The notes under the pieces are model-generated. The model was given only the letters and a program-made list of their open reading frames with translations. It had not been told where the DNA came from and did not search any database. Shown one piece after another: positions 1 through 7,604 of a stretch of 64,000 bases of DNA; the stretch's first letter is position 1, and the number at the start of each line of letters is the position of its first letter. The position numbers and the translations under genes are program-made. This stretch comes from DATJHM01 sp035493895 (GTDB lineage Bacteria > Chloroflexota > Ktedonobacteria > Ktedonobacterales > Ktedonobacteraceae). Location: assembly GCA_035493895.1 (NCBI GenBank), contig DATJHM010000287.1, positions 25,156 to 89,155 on the forward strand, in the 5' to 3' direction.

Positions 1-761
1 CTCTCGGCGCGCTGAATACTTGCCTGCATGCCCGCCCACTCTTTCCAGATGTCGGTCATGCATTCCCAGCGCAATGCCTCATGCTGGACATGCAAGAGGC
101 GAAAGAAAATTCCGTAGCGGATTGCCGCTGAGCTGTTTCCTGCTATACCATGTGCCAGTTGATAATGGCAGAGCACCGCATCTCCGGCCTGTGCGGTAAT
201 CTGCTGTACGGCTGGCAGGGCAACATCGGGCATTCCTTGCAAAAGCGATTGCGGCGTATGCTGGCGAAAATAGCTTTCATACAGCCGATGTGTGCCCGGC
301 CAGGCGCTGAAATTGCCCATAAAGTCATGAGGAATGTCGCTGAGAAAGATCCCTATCAGCGCCGTGAAGTTGTTAATTTGCCCTGCCGGTACGCCATTGT
401 TCGCCGTGTGCATGCCATCGAGATGGGGTGCTGGTGGCTGTGCTGGTTTTAGCGCGGGAAAACGCAACGCAATCTGCCCGTGATTCACCGGCTGGACCTG
501 CCCTGTTCCTATCATAGACTCTGCTATATCCCATAAGGGTGAGCGATGAAGCAGGTTGGTAATCGCTGGCTTGTCGGTCAATTCTGGACAATAGCTTTGC
601 GAGCGATAGATGGGGAGCTTTACCGGATCGATGCCCTCATTGCCCAATGAGGCATTGATGGCCTGTGTTGCCTCGTCTACAAGTTCTCTGCTAATAATGC
701 CAGGCAACTTGAGAAAACCGTCCCGGTAAAATGTTTGTTTCTGCTCTTCGCTGAGTTCCAT
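1..761 (-). CDS. Phytanoyl-CoA dioxygenase (PhyH) family protein, 3' end cut by window edge
   Basis: An open frame runs from the ATG at 761 to the left edge without a stop, giving about 253 residues. AAAGGAGG lies just upstream of the ATG, fixing the start. The protein begins MELSEEQKQTFYRDGFLKLP, the typical N-terminus of the PhyH family of Fe(II)/2-oxoglutarate oxygenases. An HLD triad (HxD iron ligands, about residue 110), a distal His in LAHGIAGN (about residue 203) and a following Arg in AIRYGIFFR (2-oxoglutarate carboxylate) are all visible, so the active site looks intact. Family members hydroxylate lipids or small metabolites; the substrate cannot be told here. Transcription is leftward and the remaining C-terminus lies outside the window. 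Confidence 0.85.
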   Translation of the reverse strand, partial: MELSEEQKQTFYRDGFLKLPGIISRELVDEATQAINASLGNEGIDPVKLPIYRSQSYCPELTDKPAITNLLHRSPLWDIAESMIGTGQVQPVNHGQIALRFPALKPAQPPAPHLDGMHTANNGVPAGQINNFTALIGIFLSDIPHDFMGNFSAWPGTHRLYESYFRQHTPQSLLQGMPDVALPAVQQITAQAGDAVLCHYQLAHGIAGNSSAAIRYGIFFRLLHVQHEALRWECMTDIWKEWAGMQASIQRAE

Positions 762-1005
762 TTTTCCTCCTTTGTGGGCCTGTGGAAGCATAGTATCTCT
801 TCTTAATACATCGCCATTTTTTAAGGTAACATATTTGCAAAGATTTAGAAAGGTCTTTTTTTAATGTAAAAAGAATGCCTGTTATGTGAGAGCACAAGTC
901 GGCCAGAAAAAATCATAAGTCGCCTTACACGATGAAACAAGTTTTGCCCATCGTGTAAAGCGGTGATTGTGCTTTATCGGCACGTTTTACTGATACGTGG
1001 CTCTA

Positions 1006-2226
1006 TTATCCGAATAGTTCGGTCAATGTGGCAGCTTTTGCGCCATCTCCATAAAATCCTACGCACCAGATGTGCTTGCTGCGAGGAATATACATAACGC
1101 TTGTCAGGAAATGGACGGTTGTGCTGGGGCCGGGATTTGGATTATTGACGATCGTCCATCTTGCACCATCCCAATGTTCGATCAAGCTCTGTCCCGGACC
1201 GTTCTTACTTGTTCCGCCAACGGCCCAGATGCTATTTGCCGCGGTTGCCGTCACTGACATGAGCATATTGTCGATATTGTTGCGGTTCGGACTGGCGATA
1301 ATCGTCCATTTTTTCCCGTTCCATACCTCGATCAGGGTACTCAAACGGCTTTGCCCACCTCTGTAATAGCCACCAACGGCCCAGATCAGGTTGCTTCCCG
1401 GGGCTCTACTGATCCCTTGCAGAAATGCGCCACTCGCTCCTCGTGGCAGTGCGGGGCCCGCGACCCTGCTCCAGTGTGTGCCATTCCAGTGTTCGATCAG
1501 GACCTGACTCTGAGCGCTATTATTTTGTTTATTCACCATCGCGCCAACGGCCCAGATATTGTTGGGAGCAACTGCCGTGAGACTGTTGAGGAGATTGCTG
1601 AAGTTCGCTGGAGCCGGGGTGGCAACGACACTCCATGCCTTCCCGTTCCAGTGCAAGATCATGGCTTTCGTGCTACCATCTTTCGCTGAACTGTAGGTCC
1701 CGGTAGCCCAGATATTGTGCGGGGCCAGAGCTGTGATACTACTCATGGTATTAAGGAATGCTCCTGGATTGGGGCTCGGTACGATACTCCATTGCTTCCC
1801 ATTCCAATGCTCGATGAGCGTATGGGTGCTGCCAAGAACACTGCTGATATACTCTCCCACCGCCCAGACATCATTTGGCCCTGCTGCGGCCACACTTGCC
1901 AGGTGTCCTGCGTGGGTAATAAAGATATTGGGTGTGGGACTGGCGATTACTTGCCATTTTTTTCCATTCCAGTGTTCAATTAATGTTTGATTCCCATGTG
2001 CTTTATCTAATGCTGATCCAACCGCCCAGGCATTATTTGGCGCTAATACGGTCAGTCCATTCAAGATGTTCGTTACTGAGGCCGGATTAGGGCTGGCAAC
2101 CACTTTCCAGGTTGCTGCTACGTTGTTTGTCGCATTCACCGGCCCACTTTGTATGAGCAGAAATGCTGCTAACGCTGCTACCCCTACACAGAGAGAGAGC
2201 AACTGTAATTTTTTCCTTCTAACCAC
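1006..2226 (-). CDS. Secreted beta-propeller-like repeat protein (WAVG repeats)
   Basis: A protein of 406 residues, taking the GTG at 2226 as start because AGAAGGAT precedes it; a TTG 36 bases upstream has no such site. The N-terminus is basic and followed by a hydrophobic stretch ending near Ala-Thr, a Sec signal peptide. The mature part is built of about seven repeats of roughly 50 residues, each with a WNGKxW strand, a SPNP-type turn and an NNIWAVG strand, which suggests a Kelch-like beta-propeller or fibre. Such WAVG-repeat exported proteins are common in Ktedonobacteria, where their function is unknown. It stands alone on the minus strand. No catalytic residues are recognised; a binding or surface role is only inferred. 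Confidence 0.75.
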   Translation of the reverse strand: MVRRKKLQLLSLCVGVAALAAFLLIQSGPVNATNNVAATWKVVASPNPASVTNILNGLTVLAPNNAWAVGSALDKAHGNQTLIEHWNGKKWQVIASPTPNIFITHAGHLASVAAAGPNDVWAVGEYISSVLGSTHTLIEHWNGKQWSIVPSPNPGAFLNTMSSITALAPHNIWATGTYSSAKDGSTKAMILHWNGKAWSVVATPAPANFSNLLNSLTAVAPNNIWAVGAMVNKQNNSAQSQVLIEHWNGTHWSRVAGPALPRGASGAFLQGISRAPGSNLIWAVGGYYRGGQSRLSTLIEVWNGKKWTIIASPNRNNIDNMLMSVTATAANSIWAVGGTSKNGPGQSLIEHWDGARWTIVNNPNPGPSTTVHFLTSVMYIPRSKHIWCVGFYGDGAKAATLTELFG

Positions 2227-2528
2227 GTTAATCCTTCTTACCCACCAATCTATACATGACAAAAAGATCCATATTTTTATTATAATTGCTGCTACAAATG
2301 TAAGAGAATATGATTTTTATTTTATAGGTATTTTTGCTGATATCCGTCTTTGCAGGCATTTCAGTTGCTTACTCTATCCTCTCGCATCAGCTTCAGGATT
2401 TTACGGCTCGCTCTTCTTGCTGATATCCGAGAAGTTACCCGCAGCCCCCCAGGAATGCATCTACTAACCAGGTATGCCTGGTATACACTTTTGTGGCAGC
2501 ATTGTCTCACTCAAAAGGAGGTAGCTCG
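2227..2528. other. Divergent intergenic region between the propeller gene and the response regulator
   Basis: This 302-base stretch separates two divergent genes and must hold both promoters. It contains a 13-base direct repeat, TTGCTGATATCCG, at 2334-2346 and 2417-2429, and an inverted repeat ACCAGG-TATG-CCTGGT at 2467-2482 about 45 bases before the response regulator start. The inverted repeat is operator-like. No gene is seen. Confidence 0.45.
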
Positions 2529-3179
2529 ATGACCATTCGCGTGCTGGTTGTAGATGATCATGGTGTTGTGCGGGAAGGATTGCGTCAGTTTCTTGAGCTT
2601 GATCCTGAGCTGCTGGTCGTGGCAGAGGCGGCTGATGGTGCTGAGGCCGTGCGTATGGCGTGCTTGTTTTCTCCTGACGTGGTGCTGATGGATGTGCTTA
2701 TGCCTGGCATGGATGGCATTGAGGCGACTCTTACTATTCGTCGCGATTGCCCTGATGCGGAGGTGATTATGCTCACCAGCGTGCTTGAACGTACGACGGT
2801 AGTACGCGCGGTGAAAGCTGGCGCGATTGGCTATTTGCTGAAAAATATTCAGGCGGAAGAGCTCTGTCGGGCCGTGAAAGCCGCAGCTGCTGGCCAGGTG
2901 CAACTCTCTTCGCAGGTTTCGGCCTATTTAATGCGTGAAGTGCAGTTGCCGGAACCTCCGCGCAGTCTTACTGAGCGCGAGGCAGATGTACTTCGTTTAC
3001 TGGCTCAGGGCCAATCGAATAAGGATATTGCGCGCCATCTGCATGTGGTTGAAGATACGGTGAAGTCGCATGTGCGCCATATCTTATCAAAACTGGGAGT
3101 GCAAAGCCGTACACAGGCCGCTTTGTATGCCATGCGTCTCGGCTGGATCTCGAATGATCCTGAGCAGGTAGAGCTCTGA
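2529..3179 (+). CDS. NarL/FixJ-family response regulator (REC-LuxR HTH)
   Basis: A protein of 216 residues starting at the ATG at 2529, preceded by AAAGGAGG. Residues 1-120 form a receiver domain: acidic pair DD at 9-10, phosphoacceptor Asp at about 55 in DVVLMDVLMPGMDG, a conserved Thr/Ser in MLTS and Lys in YLLKN. Residues 145-210 are a LuxR-type helix-turn-helix (LTEREADVLRLLAQGQSNKDIA). It should bind DNA as a phosphorylated dimer. No sensor histidine kinase is adjacent, so it is an orphan whose partner is elsewhere. An ECF-like sigma gene follows on the same strand about 290 bases downstream, but the gap makes a shared operon unlikely. Confidence 0.93.
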   Translation: MTIRVLVVDDHGVVREGLRQFLELDPELLVVAEAADGAEAVRMACLFSPDVVLMDVLMPGMDGIEATLTIRRDCPDAEVIMLTSVLERTTVVRAVKAGAIGYLLKNIQAEELCRAVKAAAAGQVQLSSQVSAYLMREVQLPEPPRSLTEREADVLRLLAQGQSNKDIARHLHVVEDTVKSHVRHILSKLGVQSRTQAALYAMRLGWISNDPEQVEL

Positions 3180-3321
3180 CCGGTCGCCTGTTACGCACTT
3201 CTTCATGTTACTCTCTTATGCGAGCCAGGAGTGCCTATATCTCTGTGCATCAGGCTCTTCTCCTCCTTTAGAGTGAGGTCTACTCCTTCGAAAGAGACCT
3301 CCTATAATCACGCGGGCGGGT

Positions 3322-3357
3322 GATGTAAAGGTATGCTCCTCAGCATATACTTTTTTT
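3322..3357 (+). promoter_or_regulatory. Promoter-like box upstream of the sigma factor gene
   Basis: GATGTAAAG (3322-3330), 15 bases, then TATAC followed by a T-run (3346-3357). The same two blocks with exactly the same 15-base spacing, plus TGCTCC inside the spacer, occur at 4197-4230 before the small HTH gene. TATACT resembles a -10 element. The overlapping TATGCT-CCTC-AGCATA hairpin followed by seven Ts could also end transcription of the response regulator gene. Confidence 0.5.
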
Positions 3358-3468
3358 AGCAGGACGATGACACCTTTTTCTTTTAGTTCCACTCACTGCA
3401 CTTCTTTAACAGGGACGTGCCTGAAGAAGTCAAGAGAGGCATGAGCCGTATTCGGGAGGGTTCCATCC

Positions 3469-4074
3469 ATGCAACAACGGAAAATTGTCCCCACACGTTG
3501 TGTTGAAGGTTCGGACCAGATGCTGGTACAGCAGTTTATCTCTGGCAACCAGTACGCGTTTACGACATTAATGGATCGCTATCGTCCTCTGTTGTATCGC
3601 TTCATTTATCGCCATCTGGGGGAGTATGATCAGGTTTGCGACGTGGTACAACAGGTTTTTTTGCAGTTGTATATTTCTCTTCCGTCTCTTACCAGTGTCG
3701 AGATGTTGAAACCCTGGCTGTTTCGTGTCGCGCACAATCGCTGCCTGGATGAGTTGCGTAAGAAGCGCCGTCGTCGCGTGACACATTTTTCCGAACTGGA
3801 ATGGCAGAGCGACGATGAAGAGTGGTCCCCATTGATGACGTTGCCCGATTCTCGTCCTCTTCCGGAAGAGATGGCCGAGTATCACGATCTACAACGCGCA
3901 TTATTGCAAGCGATTCAGGCTCTGCCGCAGAAGTTTCGCTCGATTGTGCTTTTACGCTATATGGATCAGTTGAGCTTTGCTGAGATTGGGCAACTGCTTT
4001 CGATGCCTGAGTCAACGGTCAAGACCTATTATTATCGTGCCTGCTCGCGCTTACGCTCAATTCTGGCTCTCTAG
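3469..4074 (+). CDS. RNA polymerase sigma factor, sigma-70 family, ECF-like
   Basis: A protein of 201 residues. Region 2 spans about residues 25-90 (YRPLLYRFIYRHLGEYDQV and the -10-recognition helix ending in DELRKKRRRR). Region 4 lies at about 140-198 (LPQKFRSIVLLRYMDQLSFA, then the HTH EIGQLLSMPESTVKTYYYRA). Regions 1 and 3 are missing, as in ECF sigma factors. GGGAGG precedes the ATG at 3469. No anti-sigma factor is next to it; the following gene is a small HTH protein whose promoter region resembles that of this gene, so the two may be co-regulated, perhaps by this sigma factor itself (inference). Confidence 0.9.
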   Translation: MQQRKIVPTRCVEGSDQMLVQQFISGNQYAFTTLMDRYRPLLYRFIYRHLGEYDQVCDVVQQVFLQLYISLPSLTSVEMLKPWLFRVAHNRCLDELRKKRRRRVTHFSELEWQSDDEEWSPLMTLPDSRPLPEEMAEYHDLQRALLQAIQALPQKFRSIVLLRYMDQLSFAEIGQLLSMPESTVKTYYYRACSRLRSILAL

Positions 4075-4196
4075 CTCTCTCCTGTTTGCCGTCTCTGGCG
4101 AGGCTACCAGTTTGCTGCCTGATGTTCTGTTCCTTCCCTCTTTGGAGTGAGTCCAGCTTTCCTCCAAAGTTGTAGGCCAGGTTTACTCTTCTGCGC

Positions 4197-4230
4197 GATG
4201 TAAAGTAGAATGCTCCAATTTATACTTTTT
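4197..4230 (+). promoter_or_regulatory. Second copy of the GATGTAAAG-N15-TATAC promoter box
   Basis: GATGTAAAG (4197-4205), 15 bases containing TGCTCC, then TATACTTTTT (4221-4230), matching the box at 3322-3357. It lies about 56 bases before the start of the small HTH gene, a normal promoter distance. Confidence 0.5.
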
Positions 4231-4285
4231 CTTATAAGGGGGCGTTTGCTCTTCCCGTCGATTACGCTGTTTTGTGGAGGTGCTT

Positions 4286-4525
4286 ATGGTGCAGAATAAA
4301 CTGGCTCGTCAGGAGAACGAACAACAGGTGATGTCTGTCGGCGATTTGCTGACGGTTCGTGAGGTCGCTCACCGTCTTCGCGTTGATGACACGACGGTGC
4401 GGCGCTGGATTAAGGCCGGAGCTCTCGAAGCGGTTCTTCTTCCTCATAGAGGAAAGCGTTGTGGCTATCGTATCAAAAAGGTGACGCTGGATACACTGGT
4501 CAATGAGGGTTCTCTCCCTGCCTGA
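4286..4525 (+). CDS. Small excisionase/MerR-type helix-turn-helix protein
   Basis: A protein of 79 residues starting at the ATG at 4286, six bases after GGAGG; a GTG at 4274 overlaps that site and is less likely. The core LTVREVAHRLRVDDTTVRRWIKAGALEAV is a winged HTH of the excisionase (HTH_17) type, followed by the basic wing HRGKRCGYRIKK and a final helix. Such proteins act as small DNA-binding regulators, antitoxins or excisionases. There is no integrase or toxin next to it, so a regulator coupled to the upstream sigma factor is the simplest reading. Confidence 0.75.
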   Translation: MVQNKLARQENEQQVMSVGDLLTVREVAHRLRVDDTTVRRWIKAGALEAVLLPHRGKRCGYRIKKVTLDTLVNEGSLPA

Positions 4526-4612
4526 ACGAGGTATGTTTATTGCCCTACCTGAGAGAGAAATTGCTGGGGAAAGAGAAGCCATTCGTCCGCTGCAAGATCG
4601 TGAATCAGGGTG

Positions 4613-4636
4613 GCGAGCCAATCTCGGTTGGCTCGC
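4613..4636. repeat. 9-bp inverted repeat between the HTH gene and tRNA-Leu
   Basis: GCGAGCCAA (4613-4621) and TTGGCTCGC (4628-4636) form a perfect stem with a six-base loop. It sits between two converging transcription units and could end either one, but no U-run follows on either strand. Confidence 0.4.
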
Positions 4637-4687
4637 AGAATGGCAAAAAAGGATTCTTTACTATAGAGGGCAAAACATTTTATAGAA

Positions 4688-4771
4688 TGCCGAAGGGGGG
4701 ACTCGAACCCCCATGCCAGTTAAGGCACAACGCCCTGAACGTTGCGTGTCTACCAATTTCACCACTTCGGC
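4688..4771 (-). tRNA. tRNA-Leu (anticodon CAG)
   Basis: The reverse strand folds into an 84-base tRNA with 7-bp acceptor stem GCCGAAG/CTTCGGC, discriminator A, T-arm GGGGG-TTCGAGT-CCCCC, a long class II variable arm, and anticodon stem CAACG/CGTTG around the loop TTCAGGG. The anticodon CAG (complement at 4735-4737) reads CUG leucine codons. The 3' CCA is not encoded. It is identical over its full length to the tRNA at 7296-7379, while the flanks differ. Confidence 0.97.
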
Positions 4772-4907
4772 TCAAGTGAGTTCTAGCTTAATAGATTTGC
4801 TGAGATTTGTCAAGTAGCTATTCAGGCTGTTTTTGCTCTTCTATTCGCTCCCTCGCTTGATCAGAGATCCTTCTCTGATAACCTCATGATGATGTAGAAA
4901 GAACACA

Positions 4908-7025
4908 TTATAGTTGCCACACTTTTACATCGCTAAAAGTGATCTCAGTGCGGTCGCTTCCCAGACCTCCTGTGGCGAAAACACCCAGCATCCCATGATC
5001 TGAAGTAGTGTCCTGGATTGGCCCAAACACAGGTTGGTTATTTACAAAAAAAGTGAACTGGTGGTTATGAGCCACGATGGCGAGGGTATTGCTCTGTCCT
5101 GGTTGCGTGTGAAATCCCGCAATGCCCTGGGTATTTTGTGGATAGCCTGCGATTACTTTGGTTGTGGTTTTCCCAGTGTGCGCAACAAAGCTGAATTGTC
5201 CATTTTCAAATATTTCGATATTGTAGGAAGTGTTGATGTTCTCGTCACCTCGAAACGTAATGCCGCCTGCGCTAAATTGCTGTCCCATTTTCACAAAAGT
5301 CATTTGTACCTGATAAATAAAATTATGGTAATTAGTGCTACGGGCGTAGCAGGTTGTTGAGCCTCCTGTGGGGAGGGCTATTCGATAGACGCCAGCAACG
5401 AAATTACAGTTTGACCCTTCATCCCAATCCAGTTGATTTATGAGTAATGGATCATCCAATTGGGGCGGGCTTGTCGGTGGATACACGCTGCTGGGCGTCG
5501 GGGTGATGCTATTTGCGATTGTCGGCGCACTCTTTGGCCCAAGGTTAATAATTGGCGGTTTCCCCTGTTGTCCTACTGTAAGGTAATGGAATAATCCTGC
5601 TGACGCGCTTCCTATAATCAGGATGATGAGGAGTAAGCTCACCAGCATCCAGGTTTTTGCTGAGAAGCCAGGCTTTTTTTCCAGACTTTTACTGCTGGCG
5701 ATACCTTGTATGTTGACCGCAGCTATCTTTGTGGATGATTTGTCCTGGTGCATTTGCTCTGCTGGCAAGTGCAGGTGACTATTTTGAGCTGGGAATGTTG
5801 TTGGTAGCGTTTGTTGTGGAACGACCTGTAAATATTTGCTCGTATACAGTTGTTCCGGAGTCATTGGTCCTGCATACAAGGATGAGATTGTTGATTTGTT
5901 CCTTGTCGTATTCTGTTGGGCGAAAGAGTTCTGTACGGCGTTGACGTGTCCTGTGGGCTGTATACGTTGGCTTGCAAATACCTGGCTATGCTGTGCTGCG
6001 GCTAAGCGGGCCGTATTTGTAGGCATAGTGTTGGCTTGCATATCAGGTATACGATGACTCTGCGTCAGCGGCGTTTTGGGGAAAGGGACCGGTCCTGGTG
6101 GTGGGTCCAACTTTCTGATACTGCCTGTCAGCCCGTTCTGTGGGAACGTTGGATGATCAAGGGGTACGTGTGGTTTTTGCTGTGCCCACATGATGGCTGA
6201 TGTCTGGCGTGTATCTTTCTGAGACGCCTCCTGCAACGCTTCGGCAAAATCCATAATTGTGGCAAAACGCTGGAGCGGATTTTTCGCGAGCGCTTTGAAG
6301 ACGACCCGTTCAACTTCGTACGAGATGTTGGGCGTTTTGTCTCGCAGTGATGGGGGCGGTGCAAGAACTTGCTGAGTTGCTATTTCTTTCATCGATCCCA
6401 GGAAGGGTAATGTGCCGGTGAGCCACTCATACACGACAACGGCCAGAGAATATTGATCGCTGCCCGGTCGCGCCCTGCCCTGTACCTGTTCTGGTGCCAT
6501 ATAGGTGACAGTACCAGACATGTCTTTCTTCGCGCTGGGAGTGTTATATGCGGTTAAAGCGAGCCCGAAGTCAGTGAGCAGGACTTCGTTGTTCGCGCCA
6601 ATCAGCATATTTTCGGGTTTGACGTCCCGGTGTACCAGCTTATTATTGTGGGCATATTGTAAGGCCGTGGCGATTTGTGTGATGTGCGGAAAAAGTGTTG
6701 TTGCTGGTAAGGGCATGCCTCTTAAATATCGTTGTCGCAAGGTCCCACCCGGTGCATAGTCCATCACCAGAAAGGGTACCGCTTCCCGTACGCCAAAGTC
6801 CAGTACGCGAATGATATGTGGGTGTATCAGATGAGCAACCATACGAGCTTCCTGAATAAAAGCCTCTGCGTTGTTTTCTGCCAGACGCATCTGAAGCACT
6901 TTTATGGCCGCTCGTGTTCGTAGATGAATATGCTCTCCCAGGTAGACTTCCGCAAATCCGCCCTTCCCCAACAAACGTATCAAGCGATAATTACCCAGTT
7001 GCTGCCCTACATAATTTTCCATCAT
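4908..7025 (-). CDS. Membrane Ser/Thr protein kinase with extracytoplasmic DUF1080/lectin-like domain
   Basis: A protein of 705 residues from the ATG at 7025; a GTG 36 bases upstream is less convincing. The kinase domain (about 10-270) is complete: GKGGFAEV loop, AAIKVL lysine, LVHRDVKPEN catalytic loop, LTDFGLAL and YMAPEQ. A Pro/Gln/Thr-rich linker (270-455) leads to one membrane helix at about 460-483. The outside part (530-705) has the LamG-like pattern of DUF1080 sugar-binding domains (GGITFRGDENINTSYNIEIF, GIAGFHTQPGQSN, FTFFVNNQPVF). It probably senses an external ligand and signals inside by phosphorylation. The gene lies between two identical tRNA-Leu genes, all on the minus strand. 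Confidence 0.9.
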   Translation of the reverse strand: MMENYVGQQLGNYRLIRLLGKGGFAEVYLGEHIHLRTRAAIKVLQMRLAENNAEAFIQEARMVAHLIHPHIIRVLDFGVREAVPFLVMDYAPGGTLRQRYLRGMPLPATTLFPHITQIATALQYAHNNKLVHRDVKPENMLIGANNEVLLTDFGLALTAYNTPSAKKDMSGTVTYMAPEQVQGRARPGSDQYSLAVVVYEWLTGTLPFLGSMKEIATQQVLAPPPSLRDKTPNISYEVERVVFKALAKNPLQRFATIMDFAEALQEASQKDTRQTSAIMWAQQKPHVPLDHPTFPQNGLTGSIRKLDPPPGPVPFPKTPLTQSHRIPDMQANTMPTNTARLAAAQHSQVFASQRIQPTGHVNAVQNSFAQQNTTRNKSTISSLYAGPMTPEQLYTSKYLQVVPQQTLPTTFPAQNSHLHLPAEQMHQDKSSTKIAAVNIQGIASSKSLEKKPGFSAKTWMLVSLLLIILIIGSASAGLFHYLTVGQQGKPPIINLGPKSAPTIANSITPTPSSVYPPTSPPQLDDPLLINQLDWDEGSNCNFVAGVYRIALPTGGSTTCYARSTNYHNFIYQVQMTFVKMGQQFSAGGITFRGDENINTSYNIEIFENGQFSFVAHTGKTTTKVIAGYPQNTQGIAGFHTQPGQSNTLAIVAHNHQFTFFVNNQPVFGPIQDTTSDHGMLGVFATGGLGSDRTEITFSDVKVWQL

Positions 7026-7237
7026 TACTCTCTTTGTTGCAAGGCTTAGAAATATGTGCACTTGTCGTTATTATAGCAAGGAAGATGCGACCTTACAATC
7101 TAACGTTATCTTTCGTCCTATATGCTAAGGGACATTTGTCTGTTGGAATACGTAACTGATGCTTTCTTGTATCTGTGGGATGGTTGTTCTTTTTCTGGTT
7201 TTCGCTGTTTCGCGAAGTTCTATGAAGTTCTATGCAT

Positions 7238-7279
7238 AAAAAAACGTCACAAGCGGCTGCGCATGCGGCTTGTGACGTT
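7238..7279 (-). terminator. Rho-independent terminator of the second tRNA-Leu
   Basis: AACGTCACAAGC (7243-7254) pairs perfectly with GCTTGTGACGTT (7268-7279). On the minus strand the hairpin is followed by a run of Us (As at 7238-7244). It begins 17 bases past the 3' end of the tRNA at 7296, so it ends that transcript and insulates the kinase gene. Confidence 0.85.
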
Positions 7280-7295
7280 CATCCTAAAAAGGGGG

Positions 7296-7379
7296 TGCCG
7301 AAGGGGGGACTCGAACCCCCATGCCAGTTAAGGCACAACGCCCTGAACGTTGCGTGTCTACCAATTTCACCACTTCGGC
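7296..7379 (-). tRNA. tRNA-Leu (anticodon CAG), second identical copy
   Basis: The same 84-base sequence as the tRNA at 4688-4771, with the anticodon complement at 7343-7345. Acceptor, anticodon and T stems all pair, the class II variable arm is present and CCA is not encoded. Identity ends at the tRNA borders, apart from one T beyond the 5' end, so the duplicate is a tRNA-sized homology and not a long repeat. Its own terminator follows. Confidence 0.97.
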
Positions 7380-7604
7380 TTAGTTGTCTTGCGGACGTGG
7401 CTTATAATAACGTATCTTCCCCGTCTTGTCAAGCCTTTCAACGACCAGATTTACCTGTGATGCAAATTTATTTGTTTCTAACACATGATATAATGGAGAG
7501 CATTCCGAAAATATATTCTCCCTGGCCTCTTTGTGCTTTTTCTGGTACGAAGGTCCTGGTGCCATCGTGAAATTGCACAAAGAGGATGTGAGTTTGGAGG
7601 TATT

